Origin: Flavobacterium fryxellicola
GTDB taxonomy: Bacteria; Bacteroidota; Bacteroidia; Flavobacteriales; Flavobacteriaceae
Assembly: GCF_900143245.1 (NCBI RefSeq)
Contig: NZ_FRDK01000001.1
Location: 310,001 to 374,000 of the forward strand
DNA: 64,000 nucleotides
Direction of reading: 5' to 3'
Below are positions 37,239 to 46,785 of this stretch, piece by piece. Position 1 is the first letter of the stretch; each line of letters begins with the position of its first letter. Below the pieces are notes generated by a model that saw only the letters and a list, made by a program, of their open reading frames with translations, was not told the origin of the DNA and did not search any database. The position numbers were made by a program, and so were the translations under genes.

Positions 37239-38591
37239 TTAAAATCCTAAAATCATTTTGGCAATCGAAAAATAAATCAAAATACCACAAATATCATTGC
37301 TTGTAGTAATAAAAGGCCCAGTGGCTAGCGCTGGATCAATACCAAATTTATCGAGCAGTAACGGAATAAATGTTCCTATCAAGGAAGCGATAATAATTAC
37401 CGAAATCAAGGCAGTAGTAACGATTACACCGATAATAATTTCGACATTCAACAGAAAATGGCTTCCTAAAAACAATATCGTCGCTAGAATCACTCCATTT
37501 AACAAACTCAAGGACACTTCTTTAACCAATCTATTAAACAAGGACCCACTCAAGGTGTTGTTGGCTAAACCTTGCACAATAATTGCTGAGGATTGCACCC
37601 CAACATTTCCTGCCATAGCTGCAATAAGTGGCGTGAAAAAGAATAAATTACCATGTTCGAGCATCGCGCCTTCGAACAAACCCAACACTTTTACGGAGAT
37701 AAAACCACCTAAAAGCGCCAAAACCAACCAAGGCAAGCGTGCCTTTGTGTGTTCAAATATGCTATCGTCGGCTTCAACGTCTTGTGAAATACCCGCTGCC
37801 AACTGGTAATCCTCATCGGCTTCATCCTTGATTACATCCACAATGTCATCAATTGTTATGCGACCCACTAACCTTCCTAATTCATCTATTACCGGAATGG
37901 CTTCTAAATCGTATTTCTGCATAATTCGAGCTACCTCAACGTCCTCGGTATCCACCTTAACCGAATTTAATTTTCGGATATAAACGTCATTTATTGGCGT
38001 TCTGGACGAAGTAGTCAATAGATCCTTGAGCGACAAACGGCCTTTCAATCGGTCTTCGTCATCCACCACATAAATAGAATGAACTCTAGAGATGTTTTCT
38101 GCCTGAATGCGCATTTCTTTGACACAGGTCAGTACATTCCAATTTTCATTGACTTTAACTAATTCCTTGTGCATAATTCCACCAGCGGTGTCTTCGTCAT
38201 AACGCAACAAATCCACAATATCTTTGGCGTGCTCTACATCCTGAAGCTCTGATATTACTTCTGCTTTCAAATCTTGTGAAAGCTCGGCAATAATATCGGC
38301 TGCATCATTCGTTTCCAACTCGTCTAACTCTTCCGCAATTTCCTTTGGCGAAAGCCTGCTCAATATATTTTCCCGTAAATCATCTTCCAGTTCCAGAAGA
38401 ATTTCAGCGGTTTTTTCACTGTCTAAAACTTTAAAAATATAGGTCGCTTCATTAAAGTCCAGCTCATCGAGAATTTCGGCAATATCAGCGTGGTGCATAT
38501 CATTCAATAAAACGCCCAATTGCTGGTCGTTTTTATTTTGAATAAGTTGCTCTAATTCTTGAATTAGTACTTTGCTGATTTTAAACTCCAT
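37239..38591 (-). CDS. mgtE: Magnesium transporter MgtE
   Basis: 450 residues. The N-terminal helical Mg-sensing domain ([20 protein letters not shown]), a CBS pair (about 135-255; [33 protein letters not shown]) and five transmembrane helices from about 285, with the pore segment [16 protein letters not shown] and [14 protein letters not shown]. Imports Mg2+ through a channel gated by intracellular Mg2+. Its start overlaps the ksgA stop by 11 bases, so the two are translationally coupled. Confidence 0.95.
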   Translation of the reverse strand: MEFKISKVLIQELEQLIQNKNDQQLGVLLNDMHHADIAEILDELDFNEATYIFKVLDSEKTAEILLELEDDLRENILSRLSPKEIAEELDELETNDAADIIAELSQDLKAEVISELQDVEHAKDIVDLLRYDEDTAGGIMHKELVKVNENWNVLTCVKEMRIQAENISRVHSIYVVDDEDRLKGRLSLKDLLTTSSRTPINDVYIRKLNSVKVDTEDVEVARIMQKYDLEAIPVIDELGRLVGRITIDDIVDVIKDEADEDYQLAAGISQDVEADDSIFEHTKARLPWLVLALLGGFISVKVLGLFEGAMLEHGNLFFFTPLIAAMAGNVGVQSSAIIVQGLANNTLSGSLFNRLVKEVSLSLLNGVILATILFLGSHFLLNVEIIIGVIVTTALISVIIIASLIGTFIPLLLDKFGIDPALATGPFITTSNDICGILIYFSIAKMILGF

Positions 38592-39360
38592 CGGCTTCTA
38601 TTTTTTGGGTAAGTGCAATGAACTCTGCTACATTTAATTGTTCTGGGCGAAGATCAAAGATTTTATCTTCTCGCAAACTATCTGTCAAATTTAAGGTTTT
38701 TAAACTGTTTCGTAATGTTTTACGACGCTGTTGAAAAGCAGTTTTGACTACAGTGAAAAATAATTTTTCGCCGCACGGCAAGCTAAAGTCCTTCTTTCTG
38801 CGCAAGCGCAAAACACCTGATTTCACTTTTGGTGGCGGAATAAAAACATGTTCATCTACCGTAAATAAATATTCAGCATCATAGAAAGCCTGCACTAAAA
38901 CGGAAAGAATTCCATAGGCCTTAGTTCCCTTTTTCTCACAAATACGCTGCGCTACTTCTTTCTGGAACATTCCTGCAAATTCAGGAATCTGATGGCGGTA
39001 TTCCAAAGCTCTAAATACAATTTGCGTCGAGATATTATAAGGAAAATTCCCAATGATTGCGAATTGTTTCCCGTCGAAAATCTCATTTATATTGTACCGC
39101 AAGAAATCTTTAGAGATGATTCGGTCCTTTAATTTTGGATAATTTTCATCTAAATACGTCACTGATTCCGCATCAATTTCTATCACGTACGTATTTATTG
39201 GTTTATCCAATAAATATTTGGTCAAAACTCCCATTCCGGGACCTATTTCTAATATATCCTCATATCCTTCCAGATTCAAGGTGTCTGCAATATCTTTTGC
39301 AATACTTTCATCTTTCAAGAAATGTTGTCCGAGGTGTTTCTTGGCTTTTACTTTTTCCAT
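38581..39360 (-). CDS. ksgA: 16S rRNA (adenine1518/1519-N6,N6)-dimethyltransferase
   Basis: 259 residues from ATG 39360; the frame extends 13 codons upstream through a repeat-rich stretch and is not used. KsgA dimethylates two adenines of helix 45 in 16S rRNA, a late ribosome assembly step. Motifs: [14 protein letters not shown] site [10 protein letters not shown], catalytic [11 protein letters not shown] (a NFPY variant of NLPY), and [13 protein letters not shown] in the form [14 protein letters not shown]. Upstream is a tandem GGCGCAAA repeat (39371-39398). Confidence 0.95.
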   Translation of the reverse strand: MEKVKAKKHLGQHFLKDESIAKDIADTLNLEGYEDILEIGPGMGVLTKYLLDKPINTYVIEIDAESVTYLDENYPKLKDRIISKDFLRYNINEIFDGKQFAIIGNFPYNISTQIVFRALEYRHQIPEFAGMFQKEVAQRICEKKGTKAYGILSVLVQAFYDAEYLFTVDEHVFIPPPKVKSGVLRLRRKKDFSLPCGEKLFFTVVKTAFQQRRKTLRNSLKTLNLTDSLREDKIFDLRPEQLNVAEFIALTQKIEADGV

Positions 39361-39370
39361 TTTATTTTTT

Positions 39371-39398
39371 TCTCGCAAAGGCGCAAAGGCGCAAAGCA
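39371..39398. repeat. Tandem GCGCAAAG repeat ahead of ksgA
   Basis: Three near-identical CGCAAAGG units, part of the scattered intergenic 'cgcaaag/cacaaag' repeat class. Confidence 0.6.
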
Positions 39399-39446
39399 AT
39401 TATTTTATCTTTTTTACTCCTAAAAGCGATCGAAAAGAGATTTCTA

Positions 39447-39758
39447 CTAATAATCTGCAATCAATTCTAGCTCTGTTCTAAAAGCCAGCATTTTGTCTCC
39501 AAATAATTTTAATCCTTCTTCACGAAAACCCGGGGCGTCTTCTTGGTAATATTTTTCTAAGGTAGCCTTGCTATCTGTTGTGTATTGAACTGAGTAAGTC
39601 ACTCCTCCCATTTCCTCTTCAATCAAAACACGCACCATTCTTGCTGCTGAGAATTTTCCTGTAGCCAAAATTTCAGGAATGTGTTTGTGTTGCATCCAGA
39701 TCATCCATTGATCGTGAACGCTTTCATGTATGTTTGTTGTAACGTTGTATATGATCAT
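39447..39758 (-). CDS. DUF4286 family protein
   Basis: 103 residues, ferredoxin-like dimeric alpha-beta pattern: MIIYNVTTNIHESVHDQWMI, ARMVRVLIEEEMGGVTYSVQY and FGDKMLAFRTELEL. DUF4286 has no known function; the fold resembles small monooxygenase or stress-barrel proteins. It ends 86 bases from the ksgA start and might share a transcript with it. Confidence 0.85.
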   Translation of the reverse strand: MIIYNVTTNIHESVHDQWMIWMQHKHIPEILATGKFSAARMVRVLIEEEMGGVTYSVQYTTDSKATLEKYYQEDAPGFREEGLKLFGDKMLAFRTELELIADY

Positions 39759-39852
39759 TTTATGTTTTGTATTATGAATGTAAAATATATTATAGAATTT
39801 TCTTTCTTAAAACTGAAATCTAAAATTGTTAATCATCAATCTAAAATCCTAT

Positions 39853-41628
39853 TTAAAGATTTGTATCCCCCCGTAATTGCCTGAATTTCTTCCTGGCTTC
39901 CACAAAATAAATACTGTCCTCGTGACCGAAAATTATCTTTTCGTATAGGGGTTTCGCCTTCTCCGGTACCGCTTGTTTGTTATAAATTTCTGCTGCAAAA
40001 TACAAAGCTTCGTCTATGTAAATACCATCATTATGCTTTTCAATTATCGTCTGATATTGGCTTAAAGCCAAAGTAAAATCACCTTTATCTTCATATATTT
40101 TGCCTAATCGCAACAAGGTAACTGCCTCAATTTCTTTTCCTTTGTGATTTTTAAGTATGGTTAGAAATTGTGTTATAGCCTCCTCATTCCTATTTTGAAA
40201 CAGCAGGTAATCTCCTTTAGCAAACTGTTTTAAAGCGGTTTGTGTCGAATCCGCAACGGTATTGTCATTGATTAGCAAAAAATACGCTAAGGCATCATTA
40301 GCAATCAATTGTGTATTAGCTGATTTTAATTCCTTGAACTGTTTCAAGGCCCACACAAAATCGGTTTTAAAATAACTCGTTTTGGCTGCTTTCAAACTGG
40401 CTTCATGCGCCATGACATCGTTCTTTACATCCATTTCAATCTGTGAATAATAAATCAAAGCTTGATTGAATTTCTCTTCGTACAGCAAAATATCTGCCAG
40501 TTCCATTTTGGCATTAGCCTTTTCATAATCATTCAGTTGCAGCTCTAATGCGCTCTTGACAATTGCCTTCCCTTCCTCGGGTTTTTTTAACTTAAAAGCC
40601 GTGAAATGTGCCTGAATCAGCTGCAAAGATAAGGTAAAAGGACTTATTTCAAATTGTTTCAACAAATCCTCTAATTCTTTGCTGATGGTTACATAGTCAT
40701 TATGAGTTGCTTTTTCGATTTTCATTTCTATCAGATACGTATTGGCTTGGATAAGTAACTCTAAATCTTGAGTGTTTTCCAATACAAAACCAAGTATTTC
40801 CTTAGCCGCTACCTCATTTTCCTCTTCAATAGCCAGTTGCCCTAAATTCACAATATTAGCAAGTGATTCTGAGTTGCGTTTGTAAATGGCTTTCTCTTGA
40901 ATAAAGGCTTTTTCGAACTCTTTTTGTTGTACATAAAACCAACTCAAATAATGGTTCCAGAAAATATCTTGATTTTTCTGGGTCCTTAAAATTAAAGCCT
41001 TACGCAGGAGTCCATTAAAATTAGCATCGCCTTCGTCCACCATAAAACGAACCAATTGGTTCTGGATTCTAATTGAATTTTGAGGATTTGCAAACGCTTC
41101 GTCTAGAAAAGTAGCAATCATCATTTCCATATTAGCCATTTGACCGTACAGCAATCCTATTTGATAGTTAAAATTAAAATTCTGGTCTGATCCTGAAGCT
41201 GTTTGATAGGATTTTAGTGCGTATTCGAGCAGCACTTTTCTCTCAAAAGCGTTGGCGATTCCGTACACTTCATTTGGATTTTTTTTAATTCGTTCTACTG
41301 CCTGCTCGTAGTATATTTTAGCTGTGGCATCGTTTTTTTGCAGCTGGAAATTATACCCTAATTCCACCAGAAGATTGCCTTGCTGGTATTTCTCCAGTCG
41401 CTGTTGAATGGCTTTTTCGGCACTTTCAAATTGCAGTAATTGTTGCGCGCAGTCAATCGTTCTAAGGAAATACTGAGAGTTTTGAGGAATCTCTTTGAGC
41501 AGTTCTTCATAGCTAATTTTTGCTTTTTCAAAATCACCTTTATCGTAATAATACTGCGCTAATTGCTCGTTTTGGGAGAAAGCAAATAATGAGAATGACA
41601 AAGTAATATAGAGAAAGAGCTTTTTCAT
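39853..41628 (-). CDS. Tetratricopeptide repeat protein, secreted or periplasmic
   Basis: 591 residues from ATG 41628. Signal peptide MKKLFLYITLSFSLFAFSQ. TPR units run nearly the whole length; clear ones are LAQYYYDKGDFEKAKISYEE near the N-terminus and LLRLGKIYEDKGDFTLALSQ near the C-terminus. The last repeats resemble YbgF/BamD-type outer-membrane assembly TPRs (ALYFAAEIYNKQAVPEKA). Probably a periplasmic scaffold. Partner unknown. Confidence 0.85.
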   Translation of the reverse strand: MKKLFLYITLSFSLFAFSQNEQLAQYYYDKGDFEKAKISYEELLKEIPQNSQYFLRTIDCAQQLLQFESAEKAIQQRLEKYQQGNLLVELGYNFQLQKNDATAKIYYEQAVERIKKNPNEVYGIANAFERKVLLEYALKSYQTASGSDQNFNFNYQIGLLYGQMANMEMMIATFLDEAFANPQNSIRIQNQLVRFMVDEGDANFNGLLRKALILRTQKNQDIFWNHYLSWFYVQQKEFEKAFIQEKAIYKRNSESLANIVNLGQLAIEEENEVAAKEILGFVLENTQDLELLIQANTYLIEMKIEKATHNDYVTISKELEDLLKQFEISPFTLSLQLIQAHFTAFKLKKPEEGKAIVKSALELQLNDYEKANAKMELADILLYEEKFNQALIYYSQIEMDVKNDVMAHEASLKAAKTSYFKTDFVWALKQFKELKSANTQLIANDALAYFLLINDNTVADSTQTALKQFAKGDYLLFQNRNEEAITQFLTILKNHKGKEIEAVTLLRLGKIYEDKGDFTLALSQYQTIIEKHNDGIYIDEALYFAAEIYNKQAVPEKAKPLYEKIIFGHEDSIYFVEARKKFRQLRGDTNL

Positions 41629-41754
41629 TATCTGTTTTTTTAGTCGCAAATTACTACTTCATCACGCTTTTGTTTAACCACAAATTCGCCAATTTTTTGT
41701 TTTTTAAATAATAAAAAGTAGGAAATTTGCAGTTAATAAAAAACAGATTGTAAT

Positions 41755-43026
41755 TTAATCTATAATGTCAAATCCACAATACGGACGTAAAACTTCAGGA
41801 ATTACAATTCCTTGTGGAGTTTGATAGTTTTCCAAAATTCCGGCCAACACTCTTGGCAAAGCCAATGCACTTCCGTTAAGGGTGTGTGCCAATTGGTTTT
41901 TTCCGTCTTTGTCTTTGAAACGCAATTTCAAACGATTGGCTTGAAAAGTTTCAAAATTAGAAACCGAACTAATCTCTAACCAACGGTCCTGCGCTGTAGA
42001 AAACAGTTCAAAATCGTATGTTAATGCTGCTGTAAATCCCATATCACCACCACAAAGGCGTAAAATACGATAAGGCAATTTTAGCTCTTGCAAAATACTT
42101 TTCACGTGTTCTACCATTCCGTCTAAAGCTTCATACGATTTATCAGGATGTTCTACACGTACAATTTCGACTTTGTCAAATTGATGCAAACGGTTTAATC
42201 CGCGAACATGCGCTCCATAAGAACCTGCTTCACGACGGAAACAAGGTGTGTATGCCGTAGTCAAAACAGGTAGTTCACTTTCATTTAAGATCACATCACG
42301 AAACAAGTTGGTTACGGGAACCTCAGCCGTCGGAATCAAGTACAAATCATCGGTTTTGTCATGGTACATTTGCCCTTCTTTGTCTGGCAATTGTCCCGTT
42401 CCATAAGCCGAAGCTTCGTTTACCATGTGTGGCACCTGTACTTCGTTGTAGCCTGCTGCCGTATTTTTATCCAAAAAATAATTAATCAAGGCCCGTTGTA
42501 ATTTGGCTCCTTTTCCTTTATAAACTGGAAATCCTGCTCCTGTAATTTTTACCCCCAATTCGAAATCGATGATGTCGTATTTTTTCACTAATTCCCAGTG
42601 TGGTTGTGCCCCTTCGTGCAAAAGTGGAATATCCCCTTCTTCAAAAACGTTTAGGTTTTCCTCCGGTGTTTTCCCTACTGGAACAATAGCGGCAGGAAGA
42701 TTGGGTAACGAATATAATTTTTCTAAAAGTGCTGCTGCAAGTACATCAGCATTTTCAGCTAACTTTTTACTTTTCTCTTTTAATAAAACGGTTTTTTCTT
42801 TTAGAATAGCTGCTTTTGATTTCTCTCCGCTTTTCATTAATTCGCCAATATCTTTGGATAATTTATTAGATTCGGATAGAATTCCGTCTAGCTCCACTTG
42901 TGTTGCGCGCCGTTTTTCGTCCAGTTGTACCACTTCTTCGACAATACTTTTGGCATCCATATTTCTTTTTGCCAAAGCATTGATTACTTTTTCTTGATTC
43001 TCTCTAATAAATGCGATTTGTAACAT
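41755..43026 (-). CDS. serS: Seryl-tRNA synthetase
   Basis: 423 residues. N-terminal coiled-coil arm that grips tRNA-Ser (residues about 30-105), then the class II catalytic core: motif 2 FRREAGSYGAHVRGLNR and motif 3 NGSALALPRVLAGILENYQ. Charges tRNA-Ser with serine. Start ATG at 43026. Alone on the minus strand. Confidence 0.97.
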   Translation of the reverse strand: MLQIAFIRENQEKVINALAKRNMDAKSIVEEVVQLDEKRRATQVELDGILSESNKLSKDIGELMKSGEKSKAAILKEKTVLLKEKSKKLAENADVLAAALLEKLYSLPNLPAAIVPVGKTPEENLNVFEEGDIPLLHEGAQPHWELVKKYDIIDFELGVKITGAGFPVYKGKGAKLQRALINYFLDKNTAAGYNEVQVPHMVNEASAYGTGQLPDKEGQMYHDKTDDLYLIPTAEVPVTNLFRDVILNESELPVLTTAYTPCFRREAGSYGAHVRGLNRLHQFDKVEIVRVEHPDKSYEALDGMVEHVKSILQELKLPYRILRLCGGDMGFTAALTYDFELFSTAQDRWLEISSVSNFETFQANRLKLRFKDKDGKNQLAHTLNGSALALPRVLAGILENYQTPQGIVIPEVLRPYCGFDIID

Positions 43027-43120
43027 AGCTTGATTTTTTTTGCGCTAACTTGTATAATAATGGAAGCAAATTTAAGGAAATGTTTGATAGAAATGGGACA
43101 AAGTTTACCCAAAAGTCGGA

Positions 43121-43242
43121 AGTCTTAAAGTCTTAAAGTAAAATGTACCTGTCATCAGCCGATTATTATCGCATCTGATTTACAATCAATAGAATAAAGT
43201 CAGAAACGAACTAAACACAATAAGAATGAGACTTTAAGACTT
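43121..43242. repeat. Tandem AGTCTTAA repeat with inverted copy
   Basis: AGTCTTAAAGTCTTAAAGT (43121-43139) is a tandem 8-mer; GACTTTAAGACTT at 43230-43242 is its inverted copy about 90 bases away. Located between serS and the DMP19-like gene, a structure like the spacer between atpD and atpC. Confidence 0.55.
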
Positions 43243-43260
43243 ACAACCTTTGACTTTCTT

Positions 43261-43800
43261 CTACTCTCTTTTTATCTCGCGCACAACAAATTCCTCTAAA
43301 ACTGCAAACATATCGTCAACAGAAAGAGCTTCGAAATCTGGATGTGATTTTAAGAAATCAGCATTCAAAGTAACGAGATTTTCTTCAATCTCATAAAAAG
43401 TGTCATTGTTGAGCAAATCACGCGTTGGATTTACGCCATCTAATTTTCCTTTCAGAAATTTATTCAACTTTACGCTGCTGATTAATTTAACTTTTTTGGA
43501 TTGCTGTTGGAACAATTCTAAATGTTTTTCGGCACCAATTAATGCCAAAGCTTCTTCTAATAATTCATTTAGTTCTTTATCCCAGCCTGAATTATAGACA
43601 AACTGCGCAAAATTGCCTTCTGCGTATTGAGAAGTGTAGTAATCGAGATAGTAACTCATCAACGCATCTTCATGAATCAAATCATCATCAATTTTCTCCT
43701 CGCGCATCAAGTTAATTACCGAAATATTAGAGTTAATAACATCTTGTGGGTTTTCGCTATTCATCGCGGTTTCTGAAATAATTATTCTACCGAATTCCAT
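43261..43800 (-). CDS. DMP19/DUF4375-like hypothetical protein
   Basis: 179 residues from ATG 43800. An in-frame GTG at 43848 would add 16 residues, and the choice is uncertain. Acidic and helical, with the pattern LIHEDALMSYYLDYYTSQYAEGNFAQFVYNSG that matches DUF4375 (DMP19-like), which is found in DNA-mimic or uncharacterised bacterial proteins. Function here unknown. Confidence 0.72.
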   Translation of the reverse strand: MEFGRIIISETAMNSENPQDVINSNISVINLMREEKIDDDLIHEDALMSYYLDYYTSQYAEGNFAQFVYNSGWDKELNELLEEALALIGAEKHLELFQQQSKKVKLISSVKLNKFLKGKLDGVNPTRDLLNNDTFYEIEENLVTLNADFLKSHPDFEALSVDDMFAVLEEFVVREIKRE

Positions 43801-44021
43801 GGGAGTTGTGTTTAAGGAGTTTACGGCAAATTTCGTTTTTTTTGCCACAGATTACACGCATTAAAACGGATTTTTTTTGTAGTTTTTTACCGGATTGTTT
43901 TTTAACCGCAGTTTACACAGATTAACATTAATTTTTTTTAGTCACAGACAATCGTTTACCAGTCGCATAGGACAATGAATAACCGAATAATTTATTCTCA
44001 AAAATAAGTTATCTTGGCATC

Positions 44022-44357
44022 ATGAAAACGATAGAGTCAATACAAACTAAATTAGCTGAGTTTTTAATATTATGCAAAAATCATAATGTTAAAAATATTT
44101 ACGCTTTTGGCTCTGCCGTGACAGAAAATTTCAATGATGAAAGTAGCGATATTGATTTACTAATCGAAATCGACACTGAAGACCCTATTGAACGTGGTGA
44201 AAACCTGATGAATCTTTAGGACAAACTGGAAGATTTTTTTCAAAGAAAAGTTGATTTATTGACTAATTCATCCATTAAAAATCCAATTCTCAAAAAAAAA
44301 ATAGACACTACAAAAATTTTACTTTATGACGGAAAAGAGCAAAAAGTATCTTTCTGA
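44022..44357 (+). pseudogene. MntA-type nucleotidyltransferase antitoxin, interrupted by TAG
   Basis: Codons 1-65 (MKTIESIQTKLAEFLILC...) carry the minimal nucleotidyltransferase motif FGSAVTENFNDESSDIDLLI, that is GSx10DxD. TAG at 44217-44219 stops the frame, but it continues in the same frame as DKLEDFFQRKVDLLTNSSIK to a TGA at 44355-44357, which is the expected C-terminal half. One G-to-A change in a Trp codon would explain it. MntA polyadenylylates (AMPylates) the HepT toxin. The last 32 bases overlap the hepT-like frame. Confidence 0.85.
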
Positions 44358-44658
44358 TGTCTTGATGGCGATAACCTTAATTCGCGAATTTACTATTGAA
44401 ACTGCTGATTCCAGCACCTATGATAAAGACAGAAAAACTCAAAGTGCTGTTGAAAGACAGTTGGTAATTATTGGAGAAGCGCTGAATAAATTAAGATTGA
44501 GTAAAGATGAATTCATTATTAAAAATGGCAATTAAATTATCGGTTTTCGTAATCGTTTGGTTCATGCTTATGACAGTATTGATAATTCGATAGTTTGGGC
44601 TATTTTAAAACGTCACTTAGAAAATTTAAGAATTGAAATCGAAAATTTAGAAAATTAA
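44326..44658 (+). pseudogene. HepT-type HEPN toxin, interrupted by TAA
   Basis: Codons 1-69 (MTEKSKKYLSDVLMAITLIRE...) are followed by TAA at 44533-44535, then the same frame continues IIGFRNRLVHAYDSIDNSIV to a TAA at 44656-44658. The HEPN catalytic motif (Rx4-6H, seen in RNRLVHAY) lies after the premature stop, so a terminated product lacks the RNase site. One C-to-T change in a Gln codon would explain it. It partners the MntA-like pseudogene. Confidence 0.85.
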
Positions 44659-44707
44659 AGCCTTTTTCAAGCCAAATTTCACAAATTAGCACAGATTGTT
44701 TTGAAAT

Positions 44708-44878
44708 TTATCTGGCGTCTGATTCCTCAATATTCTTTTGCTGATTCATTTTTGCAACTAAAGCTTTCAAACGCAAGGCTTTTTCTTTTTTCTCGTCTTG
44801 AAGTTTAGCCTTTTTCCGATTGAGCAATTTAGTATGCAAAGCTTTGTTTTTAGTATTTTTTTCGGGTCCTTTTGCCAT
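44708..44878 (-). CDS. Small basic conserved protein
   Basis: 56 residues, MAKGPEKNTKNKALHTKLLN onward, ending EESDAR. Lys-rich (about a quarter of residues) and helical. I recall near-identical short proteins in other Flavobacteria. Function unknown; a nucleic-acid-binding or ribosome-associated role would fit its charge but is a guess. ATG at 44878 immediately follows a promoter-like AT stretch. Confidence 0.7.
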   Translation of the reverse strand: MAKGPEKNTKNKALHTKLLNRKKAKLQDEKKEKALRLKALVAKMNQQKNIEESDAR

Positions 44879-44931
44879 GGTTATTAATTTGATTTAGTAT
44901 CGTTTACAAATCGATAACTGAAGTTTTTATT

Positions 44932-45312
44932 TTAAACATCTTGTAAACCTTCTTCTGAAAGCCTTACGCCTTTCTTATTTTCACTAAAATAGAACGTTAA
45001 GCCACCCAGAAAATATAAAATTACGTCTACCCAGTCTGCTGTGTATCTCGAGTTAAAACTTGGCAGATAATATTCGAAATAAAAGGAGTAATAACTCGAT
45101 AAAAGAATAACGAAGCCTATTGGAAATTTAAAATATTTGTCTTTCTTCAAACGGCGGATTGTAAATTCCATAGCACCTAGCACTAGTGGAAGACAAAACA
45201 AATCATTTGCGTAATTATTGATTACAGATGGTAATGGCAAGCTAAGCTGCTGCAGGACGTAAATTGTCAAAGCGATTATAAACATCAAGACGTAAATTAC
45301 TATTCTAAACAT
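44932..45312 (-). CDS. Membrane protein of unknown function
   Basis: 126 residues with about four transmembrane helices (IVIYVLMFIIALTIYVLQQL, LFCLPLVLGAMEFTI, FPIGFVILLSSYYSFYFEYY, DVILYFLGGLTFYFS). I recall similar small flavobacterial membrane proteins annotated loosely as transporters, without clear evidence. The start overlaps the preceding 54-residue gene by eight bases, so the three genes 45794-44932 look like an operon. Confidence 0.7.
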   Translation of the reverse strand: MFRIVIYVLMFIIALTIYVLQQLSLPLPSVINNYANDLFCLPLVLGAMEFTIRRLKKDKYFKFPIGFVILLSSYYSFYFEYYLPSFNSRYTADWVDVILYFLGGLTFYFSENKKGVRLSEEGLQDV

Positions 45313-45469
45313 ACAAAATGTCGGCTATCCAAGCGAAGATCACTGCTATAAGCGCACCAATACTCCAAAAGAAACTAAACGCTTGCGCTATTTTTTTGAT
45401 TATCGCTTTCTTATTGTTAGACCCTTTTTCTAGGAAAGATCTATTCTGATTTTGTTTAAATATTTTCAT
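45305..45469 (-). CDS. Small membrane protein of unknown function
   Basis: 54 residues from ATG 45469; a longer frame starts 16 codons upstream inside the preceding gene and is less likely. Basic N-terminus (KIFKQNQNRSFLEKGSNNKK) then one hydrophobic helix AFSFFWSIGALIAVIFAWIA. Second gene of the three-gene set; overlaps its neighbour by eight bases. Confidence 0.6.
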   Translation of the reverse strand: MKIFKQNQNRSFLEKGSNNKKAIIKKIAQAFSFFWSIGALIAVIFAWIADILYV

Positions 45470-45482
45470 TTCTCGCTTTATT

Positions 45483-45794
45483 TTAACCGGCTGCTGCGGC
45501 TGTAACCAAGGCAACAATACCTCCCACTAGGACTGCAAAGAAAAGCCAAATGGCGTAACCTGCTTTAAAAAAAAATCGAATTATAAGGTTCGAATGTTCT
45601 AAACCATTTGTTAAAAAAGCTTCCACTTTATTCGGTTTTATATTTTTTTGTTGCTCTATTTTTTCTTGGATTTTACTTTCACTTTCAAGTTTACGCTTCA
45701 AAACTACATCTAGAATAGCGCCGCAATTACTACAATACTCCTGATTCAAATTAACAGTATTGCATTCTGAACACTTTATATACGATTTATTCAT
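45483..45794 (-). CDS. Zinc-ribbon membrane protein
   Basis: 103 residues. N-terminal zinc ribbon CSECNTVNLNQEYCSNCG (two CxxC pairs), a Lys/Glu-rich linker (about 30-55), then a hydrophobic C-terminus with one or two transmembrane helices. First gene of the set with the 54- and 126-residue membrane proteins. Function unknown. Confidence 0.75.
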   Translation of the reverse strand: MNKSYIKCSECNTVNLNQEYCSNCGAILDVVLKRKLESESKIQEKIEQQKNIKPNKVEAFLTNGLEHSNLIIRFFFKAGYAIWLFFAVLVGGIVALVTAAAAG

Positions 45795-46178
45795 TAGGCT
45801 TATATTTAATCTGTATTTCCAACTTAGCTATTAACATAGTTTGCCTTCGTACTGAAGTGCTTTTCAGAAAACTATGGAAAATGGAATTAGAGAAAGACGC
45901 TAAAGCAGTTGTACAATTTCGATTGTTTGAAATCAAAGTTATGAAAATTTAATTGTTTCGTACACTGGTTCCTATTTAAACTGAGAAATTAGAGGTTCCC
46001 AGAGCGAAGTTTTTTATTCTAAAATCAATACATTATACCATTTAACATTCACAATCTAATACTTTTTCCGAGCAATAAGAAATGTCATCAAAAGAAATGC
46101 AGAATCAAGATTGTTTAGCTTGTCTTGCTAAACAGTCTATTCCTCCATCTATAAAATAAAAAGAGTGTGGCTTCGTTT
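45795..46178. other. Intergenic region, no clear gene
   Basis: A short frame (about 45881-45952, MELEKDAKAVVQFRLFEIKV) is present but shows no recognisable family and lacks support. I see no terminator or repeat of note. Confidence 0.4.
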
Positions 46179-46670
46179 TTATAACTTATTAAAACTATTA
46201 ATATCCCTAATTACCTCAGTTAACGCGTCCATTTTCTGGGTTCCCACTAGCAATTTTTTACCATTTTTTAATTCAATTGCAAGTCCTTTATTGCCTTTTG
46301 TATTATAAACGGTTCCGTATTTTGTAAACAATCGAATTCCCCAACCGCCAACAAAACCATAATTCAATACCTGCGCAGACTTTACATCCTTCCATTCCAC
46401 TATTCTATTTGCTAAAGGAAAAAATTGAATTCGGATTTCTTTTGTATTAATTTCGGTTTTTAGTTTAAAGAGCCAAAAAAGCATTACGATTAAAAACATA
46501 ACTATCGCAAAAATAGTCAATCCGACATCTGACATAGGTTTGTCTCCAAAAATTTCTCCTAGAAAAATTTGCTTGTAAATTCCATATACAGGAAATAGCG
46601 CTATGCCAATTAAAATTAGCCATAGCCACCATTGAGTAAATTTTTGTTCTTCTTTAAATTCGGTTTTCAT
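46179..46670 (-). CDS. Membrane protein with PH-like domain
   Basis: 163 residues from ATG 46670. Two transmembrane helices (WWLWLILIGIALFPVYGI, IFAIVMFLIVMLFWLF) then a soluble beta-rich part (KEIRIQFFPLANRIVEWKD through KNGKKLLVGTQKMDALTEVI) resembling bacterial PH domains. Function unknown. Confidence 0.75.
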   Translation of the reverse strand: MKTEFKEEQKFTQWWLWLILIGIALFPVYGIYKQIFLGEIFGDKPMSDVGLTIFAIVMFLIVMLFWLFKLKTEINTKEIRIQFFPLANRIVEWKDVKSAQVLNYGFVGGWGIRLFTKYGTVYNTKGNKGLAIELKNGKKLLVGTQKMDALTEVIRDINSFNKL

Positions 46671-46785
46671 AATCACTAGTTTCTTTAACTCACACCAAAT
46701 GTAGCGTTTTCTTAAAAAATTTAACACTAAATAAGCATACTTTTTCGCTTTGCTAGTGCTTCGCTTGTTCGTTTAAAGTCTCGAG

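Noticed and set aside
39371..39398. CRISPR-like repeat
   Set aside because: Units are 8-9 bases with no unique spacers between them; it is a short tandem repeat.
35682..44658. Stop-codon reassignment (recoding of TAA/TAG)
   Set aside because: Many complete genes in the window end in TAA, TAG and TGA, and the interruptions are restricted to three genes.
45881..45952. Short frame MELEKDAKAVVQFRLFEIKV
   Set aside because: 24 codons only, no recognisable family, no start-site support.
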